A stretch of DNA of 64,000 nucleotides from Galdieria partita (Eukaryota; Rhodophyta; Bangiophyceae; Galdieriales; Galdieriaceae): positions 165,133-229,132 of the forward strand of contig BQMJ01000030.1 in assembly GCA_025991245.1 (NCBI GenBank). Direction: 5' to 3'. Of this stretch, positions 11,490 through 22,286 are shown piece after piece. Each line of letters starts with the position of its first letter. Positions within the stretch are counted from its first letter, which is position 1. A model generated the notes under the pieces. The model saw nothing but the letters and a program-made list of their open reading frames with translations, was not told the DNA's origin and did not search any database. Both the position numbers and the translations under genes were made by a program.

Positions 11490-12149
11490 ATGAGACTAAT
11501 ATTGCTAGTAGGAATATCCAAATGTTCTCTTATTCTATTGGCAGTTGCTCTACTTATGGTAACCAGCTCTGCTCTGCCAATAGAAGACAACTTGGCTAGA
11601 GAAATACGTAAGGCTCTGCAATGGAACAGAGAAGTTCTAAGACAATTCTCTACGGGATTACCATCAGCAACAGAGGCTCCGATCCCGACAGAAATACCTA
11701 TTCCAACTGAAACTCCAGTTCCAACAACAACACCTATTCCTACAAGTGTGTCGACTAGTACTACCACAGCTGTACCAACATTAGTAGGAACTTCAAGCGA
11801 CCCCATTGTAACGGTAATTCCTACGGCACCACCTTCCGGATTTCCTCTTCCATCTGGTTCTGTTCGTAAAGCTCTTTCCAAGTCAGAAGTGGGAAGCTTG
11901 GTTACGTTGCTAAGACAGCTTTTGGCAACTGCAACTCCAACAGCAACAGAAATACCTTTGCCGACGGAAGCTCCTGTTCCTACAGAAGCTCCAGTTTCAA
12001 CGGAAGCCCCTGTGCAAGTTATTCCAGTGGGAACTGCAGTGCCAATTGGAACTCCTGTGGTTTCGCTAAGTCCCTCCTCTAGATTGGCTTCTAGAAATTC
12101 CTTTCTTTCTGAACAACTTGCCGCTCGCTTCCACGAACTGCTTGGTTAG
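11490..12149 (+). CDS. Secreted Pro/Thr-rich protein with internal duplication
   Basis: A single exon of 219 residues. Residues 1-29 form a clear signal peptide (hydrophobic core, cleavage likely after an SSA-type site). The mature part has two similar modules. Each is a short amphipathic segment (R-K-A-L near 40 and again near 126, followed by L-R-Q near 50 and 141), an ATE motif, and then a run of P-x-P-T-E repeats (about 59-85 and 150-175). The C-terminus is another amphipathic segment (about 197-219). Threonine/proline tracts of this type are typical O-glycosylated spacers in wall or extracellular proteins. I recognise no catalytic domain and cannot name the family. A long reading frame on the opposite strand is a by-product of the repetitive codons. 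Confidence 0.75.
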   Translation: MRLILLVGISKCSLILLAVALLMVTSSALPIEDNLAREIRKALQWNREVLRQFSTGLPSATEAPIPTEIPIPTETPVPTTTPIPTSVSTSTTTAVPTLVGTSSDPIVTVIPTAPPSGFPLPSGSVRKALSKSEVGSLVTLLRQLLATATPTATEIPLPTEAPVPTEAPVSTEAPVQVIPVGTAVPIGTPVVSLSPSSRLASRNSFLSEQLAARFHELLG

Positions 12150-12286
12150 CTTAGATGTGTAACTTAAAGGCAGATAGTCGGCTCTACTGAAGAAAGGTTT
12201 TGTAATATTTACATGTTTGTGTTGTAGCAACCAAAGCGTTGTGTTTTCATTAAACAAAAACAGCCCATTTTTACTAAAAGATTGTG

Positions 12287-14320
12287 ATGTCTCAGGCCAA
12301 GAGTTTATGTTTCCAATGTCTTCTTTGTTATCGTGAAAAGGCTGGGACATATCTTTTAAGGATATATAAGAGCAAGTTCCACAGCTGCAATATTAACAGT
12401 AGTGGAAACTGCCGTGTAGATCGTATATGGTTATGGCCAACTCGTAAGGGAGTTTTCTTGAACCCACCAACTCCAAGTTTTCGTGGAAAGGAGTGGAGAA
12501 GGATTCCCTTGTCGTTTGGTGTTTTACGCTTGTTTTCTCTACTTCACGACAATTCTCAGATAGAGAGTCGAAACCAGAGTTCTTGTAAAAGTATCGAAAC
12601 ACCTCCCATAGACAAAGTACTTGAGCGACCCGTTCGGGTGCGATTTGCTCCTTCTCCAACAGGACACTTACATGTTGGAGGAGCAAGGACAGCATTATTC
12701 AACTGGCTTCATGCAAGGAAGCATAATGGCTTATTCATGCTGAGAATAGAAGACACGGACCTGAGTCGTTCAACTCGAGAGAACGAAGAATCCTTACTAC
12801 GCGACCTCAGGTGGTTGGGATTGGACTGGGACTATGGCCCGGAAGACGTGATAAACGGCAATTGTCCGGAAGAGTTGAAAAAGATTGGTCCTCTGAGGCA
12901 GTCGGAAAGAGGATTCATCTATAAGAAGTATGTTGAAAAGCTACATTCGGAAGGTTTTGTATATCCTTGTTTTTGTTCGGAAGAAGAATTGGAACGACAA
13001 AGGATAGAGTTGGAAAGAAATGGACAGACTCCCAAGTATGCTGGAACTTGTCGTCATTTAACTCCAGCAGAGGTGGAAAGGCAAATGGCAAATGGAGCTC
13101 CCCATGTTTATCGTTTCAAGGTTCCCAAAAATACCAAAATAGTGCTTCATGATATTGTTCGTGGTGATGTCGTATGGGATGCGGAAGCTACTTTTGGTGA
13201 CTTTATTGTCATGAGAAGTAATGGTGTGCCTGTTTACAACTTTTGTGTAGCCATAGACGACGCCCTAATGGAAATTTCCACAGTTATTAGAGCAGAAGAG
13301 CATTTGACAAATACTGTTCGTCAAATTCTCGTCTTGAATGCGTTGGGCTTTCAGTTGCCAAGCTATGCTCATTGTTCACTTATACTCGGAGAAGATCGAA
13401 CCAAGTTGAGCAAGAGACATGGTGCCACTTCAGTGAATCAGTTCCGATCCGAGGTATTATTTGTCGTTTGCATTTTAAAGCTTTTTAAGCTCTTTATAGG
13501 GATACCTTCCGGAAGCCTTGATCAATTATTTGGCATTGCTTGGTTGGCATGATGGAACGGAACAAGAGTTTTACTCTAGAGAAGAATTAACTAAAGCATT
13601 TAGTCTTACGAGATTATCGAAGGCTCCTGCAATCTTTGATATTGGAAAGTTGCGTTGGATGAATGCGAGATATTTGCGTTCGTTGCCTATCGAGAAATTG
13701 AGGGCTGTAGTTAGTGAACGTCTAAAATTGGCGAATCTATTGTATCCTCATGTTGATAGTTCTGACTTGTTGGTTGAAATGATAGCGGAAGTGACACGAG
13801 ATAACGTTGAGTTGGCTTCAGACTATGAGTGTCAGGTGAAAAGAATATTTTCGTATCCACTTGAAGAAACTGTGCGTTCCGGTGAAGCTGTAGAACTACT
13901 AACCAAGGAAGGTGGTTTCCATGTATGTAAAATCCAATTAGAGTGGCGTAATTTTTAATGCCTTTTAGGAGTTGTCGAAAGCTATTGTTCACTCCTTTAG
14001 AGAGGGTACTTTTCCAAGTGGTGAGAGTGAAAATCATCGTGCCTTGTGGAAGGAGTGGATTAAGCGTGTTAGTAAAGTATGTTACTTCTGTGTCGAAATT
14101 TTTTTGATAATTTGAAAGTTTTCTTTCTTGATAGGAAACAAAACGCAAAGGAAAGCATTTGTTTCATCCAGTTCGTTTAGCATTGACAGGAAAAATGAGT
14201 GGACCGGACGTTGGAGACGTGATACGAATTTTGTCATTAGCCAAAGGCAAAAGTGACGCGATTGTGCTTTTAGAACAAAGAATAAGCATTCTAGAGGATT
14301 TTCTTTCAAGAGTTCAGTAG
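12287..14320 (+). CDS. Glutamyl-tRNA synthetase, organellar (bacterial-type)
   Basis: Charges tRNA(Glu), and in plastids supplies Glu-tRNA for chlorophyll/haem precursor synthesis. Exons 12287-13453, 13500-13922, 13969-14076 and 14135-14320 (introns 46, 46 and 58 nt) give 627 residues. About 105 residues of basic, non-conserved leader precede the catalytic core, consistent with plastid and/or mitochondrial targeting. The core starts VRFAPSPTGHLHVGGARTA (class I HIGH-type motif) and continues with LRIEDTD, PVYNFCVAIDDA and KLSKRHGA (KMSKS-type motif). The C-terminal anticodon-binding region includes HPVRLALTG and is bacterial-type, which separates it from the cytosolic eukaryotic GluRS. The start at 12287 is the first ATG in frame; later Met codons could also serve. 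Confidence 0.94.
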
Positions 14321-15192
14321 CTTTATAATGGGAAATTTTTAGGAGTCATCTTTTTAGTTCTAAGAGCTTTTTTACAGGAGAGTTTGCTTTCGGCAAATAA
14401 AAAATGAGTACTTTTAATAGTTTTCGACTTTTCGGAGAATTTTCATCCTTCTCTGATTTGGACTTTTTCATATCAAATCTTGCTACGAGATTCAACGAAA
14501 CTTTTTTTGAATAACGTATTCTATCTGAATACTGTGACAGTAAGTAACACCAACTGCAACTCATATTTTCTGCACTCTCGTCAGGCGTTCAACTTGATTT
14601 GAGCACAAGTGCGTAGTTATACGTCCTATTTAGATTGAAACTTCCAACTTTGATGTTCACGTTGCAGCAACACTAAAAGTGAAGCAACTACCTAACTTTA
14701 ACGTGGTCGTTGAAAGTTTTCTAAGAGCAGTATTGTAAAATCTATAGTTTCTTACAAAGCTGCTAGAGAAAGGTTACGTTTACTAGTGCAAAACACAGTT
14801 GTCACTCCAGTGGATAGTTATCGGTGAACAAACCTCGTCTGAAATATATACAACAATTTTCTTGTCGTTTAGTTTGCAGGGAATAACGCAATCGAATATA
14901 GGTAGTCACCAACACTGCAACAAATTGCACAACTTCACAACTTTCTCAACGAAAATTTCTACCTTAGATAACAAAACTTGAGAATTCAAGAATTTGTAGC
15001 TAAGAACCTCAGAAAAACAAAAAGTAGAGTGAAGCAGTACACAGAAACTGAAATTCTTTGAGCATTTGCCTTCCTCTATAGAAACTTTCCAATGGTTGTG
15101 AATATTGTTAAGGAACAAAGAAGGATAAAGTCTTCATCTTTGAGAACTCAACAATTTCGTCCGACAACGTTTTCAATTTTTCCTGCACCGAA
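14321..15192. other. Intergenic region between GluRS and PP2C
   Basis: 872 bp holding the 3' end of the GluRS transcript and the upstream region of the PP2C gene. A reverse-strand ATG frame of 72 codons (14564-14346) encodes a Lys-rich peptide that I do not recognise. It could be a small hypothetical gene, but nothing beyond its length supports it. No tRNA-like or snRNA-like structure is evident. Confidence 0.4.
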
Positions 15193-16250
15193 ATGGAGGA
15201 AACTGACAGTGTCGACGATAGTGTTCTTTCCAACCAGCATACCAACGACATAGAGGACTCTGCAAAAAGCTCACTAACAGTGCGTTCCAGAAGCAGACCC
15301 TTTGCGGGCTTCCACCGAGAGCCCCAATACTGTGGAGCAGTACACAGTGTTGGCTTTGCGGAGGAGGCAAACCATCGCTTTAGACCTACTATGGAAGTAG
15401 GTGACTATTTCAACTCTCATTCTAGTTTTAAGTTCCATAGGATGCGCATGTTGTTGTGGATGAGTTTGCCGGGAACAATAAGGATGCCTTTTTTGGAGTC
15501 TATGACGGACATGGAGGACGTGCAGCCGTAGAAGTTATAGAAATGATTTTGCACAAAGTATGTTGTATTGCTACCCTGGTTTGAGTTATTCTCATTATGA
15601 GGTAGTTTCTGGAAGAAGAATTGGGGAAGACCAATGGAGCAGATCCAGCAGGTGCCTTGGCAAAGGCTTATTTAAGAGCCGACAAAATTCTTGAAGAAAA
15701 ACATTTTCTGTACGTAGGTGCTACTGCGGTGACTTGTTATATCAAGTCCTACCCAGAGAGAAGGGTTCTTTTTTGTGCTAATGTAGGTGATTCTAGAGCT
15801 GTTTTGAGGTATGTTTACACAGTAGATTCGTCGATATTGAGTTTGACTATTGCAAGTCGCAACGGTAAGGCAACGAGGCTTTCTTATGACCACAAAGCTT
15901 CCGATGCTATGGAAGTGGATAGAATTACCAAGGATGGTGGTTTTATTATTATGAAAAGAGTGAATGGTGTGTTGTCCGTTTCTCGGGCTCTTGGGGACCA
16001 CGCTATGAAGTCGGTTGTTATAGGAGAGCCTCATGTAACCTCTGAGACTTTGACTCCAGACGATAAATTTCTCATTTTAGCATGTGACGGTCTATGGGAC
16101 GTTGTAGAGGATCAAGAAGTAGTCAACTTTGTACAGCATTTGCACGTAAATGGATTGGATGTCCAAAGTATAAGTGAACGTCTCGTACGACTTGCTCTTG
16201 ATAGAGGAAGTACAGATAATATCTCAGTCATGGTGATAGATTTATCATAA
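15193..16250 (+). CDS. PP2C-family protein serine/threonine phosphatase
   Basis: Four exons: 15193-15396, 15441-15557, 15606-15808 and 15857-16250, with introns of 44, 48 and 48 nt; 305 residues. About 60 residues of Ser/Asp-rich leader precede the PP2C fold. Metal-binding and catalytic motifs are intact after splicing: RFRPTMEDAHVV (motif 1), FFGVYDGHGGRAA (motif 2 with the metal-binding Asp), GATAVTCYI, CANVGDSRAVL, SVSRALGDHAMK, LILACDGLWDV and RGSTDNISVMVI. It is a Mg2+/Mn2+-dependent phosphatase of the PTC1/stress-signalling type by overall architecture; the pathway cannot be read from sequence. The first exon's short open frame continues past the real splice site and would mislead a naive gene call. 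Confidence 0.94.
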
Positions 16251-16445
16251 GTTATCTCGTACTGCAGACCTGATTGAGTTTGTTTCTCTGCAAGGGTATG
16301 AAAGTCATTTGAATGTAAATAAAAAACTAGACGAAATGTGTTTATTTTTGGACACAATACTTTACTTGAGAGAATAATTTTAACAATCCTTTTTGGGATA
16401 AGGAATTCCACTTGGGATAATATTCTTGATGACATACTCAACCAA

Positions 16446-17568
16446 CTACATGAGAATGGTTGGGTCAGGTATATCTGTGGTAACATTTTTATGAGGAAGC
16501 ACACTAGCTCCGTTGACATAAATCTCATCTGATACACTAACATCTTCACCGAGGACTGTGTTGTTCTCTATGCGCACCCATTCGCCAATAGTACATTGCC
16601 AACCAATGATTGAATCGGATATCCATGTATGAGACTTGACACGAGTTCCAGGAAGTAAAGTCGTTCTAATTAGCCGAACGCCATCTTCCACGATACAATC
16701 CCTTCCAATAACACAATCAGGACCTAAACGGCAGTTCTGACCAATCTTTGCTGAAGGATCTACTAAAACGTTGCCAATAAACTCAGGACCATACTGAATA
16801 TTCTGTGGCTCCTTGTTACGCAGATTAGATAGATAAAGACACATTCCAGTCAAATAATCCTTTGGTTGTCCAATATCCGCCCAAAAGGAGTCCAACTCTA
16901 CTGCATATAATAGGCCTTCTGCTGCCAACTCGGGAAATACTTCCTTCTCTATGGAAGTAGCTCTCAACAACAACTTTTGAAAAATAGCAGGATTAAACAA
17001 ATATGCTCCAGCATTTATTCTGTTGCCAACAAACTTCGGAGGCTTCTCTACAAAACGCTCAATCTTCCCATCTTTGTCAAACAGAACAACGCCATATTTG
17101 CTTGGCTCTTCAACCTGAGTAACTAGAATTGTACCCATGCCACCATGCATTTGATGAAAGTCCAACATTTTCTGGAATGGATAGTCGCAAACAATATCTG
17201 AGTTAAGAACAAAGAATGGTTCTCCATCGTTGAGCAAAGATTCTGCGAGTTTGATAGGACCAGCCGTACCAAGGGGTTCGGTTTCTCGAGAACAAGTAAT
17301 TTTGATTCCCAACTTTGCGAATTCAGTTTATGTTCTTCAAAGAGTGTCCATTTCTTACCTTTTGTTGTTCAGATTCCAAAAAGTCTTGCATAGCCTGAGG
17401 CTGATAGCTTACTGCCAAAACAACTTCATTGACTCCAACTGCTGCAAGAGCTTCAATTTGGTGAAACACCATTGGCTTATTGCAAAACTCCACCAAAGGC
17501 TTCGGATAGGAAAGAGTAAGGGGACGAAGTCGTGTGCCATAGCCACCAACCAGAATGAGCGCCTTCAT
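16446..17568 (-). CDS. GMPPB: Mannose-1-phosphate guanylyltransferase (GDP-mannose pyrophosphorylase)
   Basis: Makes GDP-mannose from mannose-1-phosphate and GTP, feeding N-glycans, GPI anchors, wall polysaccharides and ascorbate. Exons 17568-17359 and 17312-16446 with a 46-nt intron give 358 residues, matching the usual 360. The nucleotidyltransferase signature [20 protein letters not shown] is at residues 6-25. [17 protein letters not shown] and RFVEKP follow, and the C-terminal third is a left-handed beta-helix of hexapeptide repeats (for example [20 protein letters not shown]). Exon 2 begins with a TTG Leu codon, so it is not an independent start. The divergent glycosyltransferase-like gene starts 90 bp away, and a sugar-nucleotide transporter lies at 30-31.5 kb. 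Confidence 0.95.
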
Positions 17569-17658
17569 AACAAATTTGAATTTGTCAAAGTGCAGAAGAA
17601 ATAATTTGCTGTCATCAAAGAATGCTTAGATGAAGCATTTCGATAGTCTTAGTTTTAT
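17569..17658. promoter_or_regulatory. Short bidirectional promoter region, GMPP / glycosyltransferase-like gene
   Basis: Only 90 bp separate the two start codons, so both promoters and both 5' leaders must be packed here or overlap. The two products could both act in glycosylation, which would fit co-regulation; that is inference. Confidence 0.45.
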
Positions 17659-18622
17659 ATGAAAACTGTACTATATTCAGTTATACTTGTTATATTATTG
17701 TCTCTACTTCACGAACACTACTTTCTGAATTCTTGGAAAGTTCATGTGACATATCCGGAGTGTATACCCTTAAGAAAAAGAAATCTACCCCTTCTAGTTG
17801 TAGTTCCCTTTACAAAGAAGGATTGGTACTACATTGAGAAGAACTTGAGACTTTATTCTTCTTACAGTCCCTGTTCTACCAACTTTGATGGTACAGTAGA
17901 CATTCTGTTTTGGTTTCATAGGAATTGGACAGAATGGGACAGAAATAGAACAGCGTTGAAGGTTTTATTTGAGTCTGAACAGCTGAAATCTTGCTTTCGA
18001 TCTGTTTTGGTAGGATCTGCCAATCTTAAACCCAATGAAGACCTTTACTATTACTCATTTCTCAAACTGTCTCATTATTCTCCTGGAACATGTAACATGT
18101 TTTATCCTCTTTTCAAAAAGAACTTTATTCGAAATGGCTATGATTATTTGTTTATCATGGAGCCAGATGTTTCTCCTATTCGATCTTTATGGTTAGAAGC
18201 TGTGCACAATGAGACAAAAGGAAAGGTATTCTACCAGAAGGGTTCTATCGCTCAATATGCCAAGGTAATAGCAACGGATATGTTTTCATTACAACTAATC
18301 GACTCCTGAATAGCGAATCACTACTCAACATGATTACCATATCAATGGAAATGCCTTATATCGTATTGGCGATCCTTGTTTTGATCGCATATTGGAAACA
18401 GCACAAAAGACGTATAAAGATGCTCCTTTTGATGGTGCTTTGCATGCTTTGAGAATGAACAAACGTTATCATGCTTGGATGAGATATTACAGTCATTTAT
18501 TCATATATTCTGACTTTATTCTGAATTTTGGAGATAATACTTTTTCAGAACAGCATATTTTGGACAAATGGCCAAACACATTTCTTGTTCATGGAAAAGG
18601 TCGTCTCAATACTTCATCCTAG
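17659..18622 (+). CDS. Type II membrane protein, glycosyltransferase-like
   Basis: Exons 17659-18264 and 18314-18622 with a 49-nt intron give 304 residues. Residues 4-20 are a single signal-anchor helix, followed by a lumenal domain, the layout of Golgi glycosyltransferases. A DxD-like acidic motif sits in LFIMEPDVSPIRSLWL (about 168-183), and after splicing HINGNALYRIGDPCFDRIL appears; both resemble nucleotide-diphospho-sugar transferases of plants and algae. N-glycosylation sequons (NWTEW, NRTAL, NETKG) agree with lumenal location. I cannot name the sugar donor. Its neighbour across a 90-bp gap makes GDP-mannose, so a mannosyl or related transfer is a reasonable but unproven guess. Confidence 0.7.
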
Positions 18623-18795
18623 TGAAAAGTTGTCAGACGAATTTTCAAAAGTATCCAAGTGAATTCAAGTAACGATTGAAAGCTGTGGGAACCTTGAGAA
18701 TTTGACAATCTGGTGGCATTGAAGCTTTATTCTCTGCCAAGTTTTACACCACGATCAGATTTAGTGTGCTTTTGGAAATTATATGTATTTTCGTA

Positions 18796-19620
18796 ATGCT
18801 TGCAACAGATCAAGTCGTTCAAACGACGAAGAACCATAAGAATACCAGCTGGACAAACTCTCAAGCAGAAAATGCAGCTTGTTCCAATATGCTGTTAGGA
18901 AAGATAAAGTTACGCCCTTCTCATTGCGTCCTTCTTTTCCTTCTTCTTTCTTTAGTACAATTCGGTCACAATGAGTCATCGAAAAATTCGGGAGATATTC
19001 TTATGTCTACCACACAATGTTGCTTGTTCAGTTCCTATTGCAGCGTACTCCGCTTGAAGAAAACAAACGAATTAAAAGTAAAGCAAGTCACATTATCAAG
19101 GAAAGCGGGAGTATCTTATGCTTCAGCTGTGTCTTGCTTAGCTGAGAAATTCGGTGCGTTGGATCGTTCTCTGGCAGGTGAAAGAGTGGAACAAGCGACT
19201 GAGCTTATTAACCATATCCTAAGGGCTGATGGTTTTGGAGTAGATAACGTGGCAAAAGTGAATAAAGCATTTTATGAAGCTATTAACCGGCGTGATTTCG
19301 AATCTCTTCAGTCTCTGTGGCTGTTCTCAGATCAAATAAGCTGTGCACATATATTATGTGAGGAACTCGTCACTGGATACGACAGAGTACTTGAATCTTG
19401 GTCGGCTTATTTACAGAGCATGACAACACAAGTTGAAGTTAAGAACGAGAGAATTTATATTTGTGGAACCGTTGCATGGGTCACGCACGAAGCCGTAGCA
19501 ACCCCGAAAGAGGAAGACCTACAGAGCGATTATCTTAGAGTAGACTTTCTGGCCACTAATATCTTGCAGTGGTCAAATAATTCGTGGCTCTTCGTGCATC
19601 ATCACGCTTCTCCTCTATGA
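18796..19620 (+). CDS. NTF2/SnoaL-like domain protein, probably organelle-targeted
   Basis: A single exon of up to 274 residues from the ATG at 18796; the frame is open further upstream but only with a GTG. The C-terminal 130 residues resemble the SnoaL-like/NTF2 fold used in plant and algal proteins: VNKAFYEAINRRDFESLQ, then a W-containing strand, GYDRVLESWSAYLQ, and alternating beta strands ending with WLFVHHHASPL. The preceding region is Ser/Lys-rich with a hydrophobic stretch (LLFLLLSLVQFG). A start at the ATG at 19003 would give a leader that looks like a transit peptide, and I cannot decide between the two. Function is unknown; the fold binds small ligands or acts as an isomerase in some families. 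Confidence 0.65.
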   Translation: MLATDQVVQTTKNHKNTSWTNSQAENAACSNMLLGKIKLRPSHCVLLFLLLSLVQFGHNESSKNSGDILMSTTQCCLFSSYCSVLRLKKTNELKVKQVTLSRKAGVSYASAVSCLAEKFGALDRSLAGERVEQATELINHILRADGFGVDNVAKVNKAFYEAINRRDFESLQSLWLFSDQISCAHILCEELVTGYDRVLESWSAYLQSMTTQVEVKNERIYICGTVAWVTHEAVATPKEEDLQSDYLRVDFLATNILQWSNNSWLFVHHHASPL

Positions 19621-19866
19621 AAATACTTATTTTGCAAGAGAGGAAATATTACTCGTCAGCTTCTTACTCTCAAGGTTCACTGGTCGAGCAATTGCAACTA
19701 ACTTGCAAGTTTGATAGGACTGTGAAATTTTATGAACATTCTTTTTTTAGGAATCAAGCGACTCTCAAAAATAAACAGAGGAATGACACTTTTGTTGAAT
19801 ATCATATTGTTGCTTGGCGAAATGGTCATCGGCAAAGGATATTGATGGTGGAGTGAGTTTCATAAT

Positions 19867-21032
19867 ATGTCTTCTTCCGATACCGTGCCATCTTCAAACG
19901 ATATATTCGGGAAAGACTCAGATGAGGAACCTAACAATTCTGGTATTGAGGTTAGACAAGTCTCAGTGGCTGAAGCGGAATATGAAGTTGCAGGTGCTGA
20001 GGACGATGAGAGCTCTGAAGAGGGCAGTGTGAAAAACTTGGGACGTGCGCCCCCAAAGAAGCGACCTTCTTTGCTAGAAGGAGAAGAGGAACACCCTTCG
20101 TTCTCTTTGGCGGTAGGTTTCTGGTTATGCAACAGTTATTTCGTGTCATAATATTTCCAGGATGAGACCAACGCCGGACCTATTACAGCTTTCAACATTG
20201 AAGAGGAGCTAGACGAAGGTTATGTTGATAAAGACGGCAACTTTGTTGACTTTTATTTCGAAAACAGAATTCAAAATCTCGAGGGTGTGGGTGAGTTTTT
20301 TCTTGCCTTTCTTGTTTGTCTTGTATATAAGGGTCTTTAGTTTCTTCGTCAGACGAGGAAGAAGATTCGAAGAGGGAAAGAAGGAAGCCAGTGAGACGCC
20401 CTAGAGTAGAACGCGATGAGTGGGCAGACTCCATTGAAGTTCTCAAGCCTACTTATGCAGAACATACATCTAGTTCCAGGGAAGAAATGAAACCTTTAGA
20501 AGAGTCAGTAGACGATGACACACCTGACAGAACAAAGGAGTTGTATGCAAAGTTGGCGAGGCTTGTCCACCCAGATGAAAGCATATTACAAGCTTTGAAA
20601 AGATTAGCAGGAAATAGAAAGGATGCAACTGCCAAACGCGAGTTCAATGAAGTTACAGAACTTGCCGATTCGTTGCTTAATAGAGGTGAGTACAGTATTT
20701 ATGAAGAAACCAGGGAGAGCTGCTTGGAAAAGGGAGGGCTAGGGGAGTTTGGTAGAAATAATTCTTTGTTAAAAGAGACAAGAAAGAGAAAAAGAAATAG
20801 TGGAGTTGCGGAGGACGTAGACGTGTCGCTTGAAGACCAATCAATACTTCACTGGGAACTCAAGTGGTCTCACGATCCTTCGAAAGTCTATGGACTATTC
20901 TCTACTGAGCAGCTTAGAAATTGGCAAGCTTGGGGTTATTTTAACGAGGCAGAAGCATTTGTAAGAGATACTAATATTGACAGCGAATTTCATGTTGCTT
21001 CTTCGTTCGATTTTTCTAAGTATGGAGAATAA
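19867..21032 (+). CDS. CD2BP2/Snu40-like GYF-domain protein (U5 snRNP assembly)
   Basis: Exons 19867-20112, 20161-20290 and 20341-21032 with introns of 48 and 50 nt give 355 residues. The N-terminal third is acidic and Ser-rich. The family hallmark ITAFNIEEELDEGYVDKDG, the following FVDFYFENRI, and RDEWADSIEVLKP match CD2BP2/Lin1. The last 65 residues form a GYF-type domain (HWELKWSHDPSKVYGLFSTE, then WGYF), which binds proline-rich partners. In animals and yeast this protein associates with U5 snRNP and is released before tri-snRNP formation. That role fits a genome with many introns but is inferred from homology. Confidence 0.85.
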
Positions 21033-21122
21033 ACTATTTATACTGATTATCTAGTGACATAAAGCATGTTGAGGACAAACCAGTCACACTGCCAAATTCT
21101 TCCAAAATCATCTTATTCATAG

Positions 21123-22238
21123 TTACAGTATTTGTTGAAATCTTTGTTTGAAATACTTTTTAAAGACATGTTCAGGTGCAAAGTGCTGACAAATTTGAAC
21201 CATAAGAAGACCTGTATCCACATCTAACTTCAAAGTTGCCAAGTGATCCGCTCGAGTCGGTCCGTAGTTAATAATACAGATAGGCAATGATAACTCGCGG
21301 GAGGCACGCTGCACTAAACCATAAGCTGAAAATGTAGACAAAGACGATCCAAGAACGAGAATAGCTTCCGATTGTTCGATAAAATGACGAGCTCTCAAAG
21401 CATTCTCTTTAGGAACATTATCACCAAAGAAGACGACATCCGGCTTTAATATTCCATTTTGACCACAGCGAAAGCAAAAAGGAGGATAAAATTGATCCAC
21501 AAGTTCCTCTGTAACTGCATAATCTCCATCTGGACGCTCAAAAATACTTCGTTCCTGGTGCTCTTTGGAATCCGTGGCCCATTCCATGTTCAGTTCTCTC
21601 ATTTGTCTCTGAACAACGTCTCTACCTACTTTTAAACCACATTTTAAACATCTTACATAGTGAATATTACCATGAAGCTCTACAATGCGAGAACCACTGA
21701 CACCACTTGCTAAGAGAAGTCCATCAACGTTTTGCGATACATTGCCACTAAGCAGACCCAGTTGCTCAAGAACAGCTAAAGATATATGCGTCTTGCCTGG
21801 TCTCGCCTTTGAGAGACGTTCGTATCCAACATACGAACGCGCCCAATATCTCCTTCTATATGCTACATTCGAAACAAATTGGTCGTGAGTAATAGGTTGG
21901 TGAGGTGGACGTCCAGGAGAACGATAATCAGGAATTCCACTTTCTGTACTGATTCCGGCTCCAGATATAACACAAACTTTGCCATGGCTTCCGTAACGTA
22001 TGAAACTCTTATCCAAAAATTCGAGAACTGCCAGTTTATCCGACTTGTCTGGGCTCTTCAAACCTCTAGGGTATACGGACTCCAAAACATCACCTTCTCC
22101 GGTGAAACGAGAACCAGTAGAATATAATTTTCTAAGATATGTAAACAAATATCGCCAACTTTCGTGGCGTTTGACAACAAACTTATGTCTGGACATTGCC
22201 GGTTGAAGACAATGCCCAACAAAGCAGCAACTGTGCAT
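21123..22238 (-). CDS. SIRT4-like (class II) sirtuin, probably mitochondrial
   Basis: An NAD+-dependent protein deacylase or ADP-ribosyltransferase. It is intronless and 371 residues long. Motifs in order: VISGAGISTESGIPDYR (NAD binding), SQNVDGLL, the catalytic His in IVELHGNIH, two zinc Cys pairs (CLKCG and CFRCG, about 70 residues apart), LKPDVVFFGDNVP, LVLGSSLSTFSAY, and CIINYGPTRAD. These place it with SIRT4-type class II sirtuins. The N-terminus is Arg-rich (RHKFVVKRHESWRYLFTYLR), as expected for a mitochondrial presequence. Translation may begin at 22238 or at the next ATG, 22196. The start lies 48 bp from the PSMA4 start on the other strand. Confidence 0.93.
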   Translation of the reverse strand: MHSCCFVGHCLQPAMSRHKFVVKRHESWRYLFTYLRKLYSTGSRFTGEGDVLESVYPRGLKSPDKSDKLAVLEFLDKSFIRYGSHGKVCVISGAGISTESGIPDYRSPGRPPHQPITHDQFVSNVAYRRRYWARSYVGYERLSKARPGKTHISLAVLEQLGLLSGNVSQNVDGLLLASGVSGSRIVELHGNIHYVRCLKCGLKVGRDVVQRQMRELNMEWATDSKEHQERSIFERPDGDYAVTEELVDQFYPPFCFRCGQNGILKPDVVFFGDNVPKENALRARHFIEQSEAILVLGSSLSTFSAYGLVQRASRELSLPICIINYGPTRADHLATLKLDVDTGLLMVQICQHFAPEHVFKKYFKQRFQQIL

Positions 22239-22286
22239 CCTTCGTTCATTTTGCTTTGGGCTGTGATTGAATCATATTTATTTGAT
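22239..22286. promoter_or_regulatory. 48-bp divergent region, SIRT4-like / PSMA4
   Basis: Only 48 bp separate the sirtuin ATG (reverse) from the proteasome alpha-4 ATG (forward), so the two 5' leaders must overlap or be very short. If the sirtuin starts at 22196 instead, the gap is 90 bp. It is A/T-rich with no element I can name. Confidence 0.4.

Noticed and set aside
11438-11881. 147-codon reverse-strand frame rich in Val and Gly
   Set aside because: It is the antisense of the Pro/Thr-rich repeat codons of the secreted protein; its composition is explained entirely by that.
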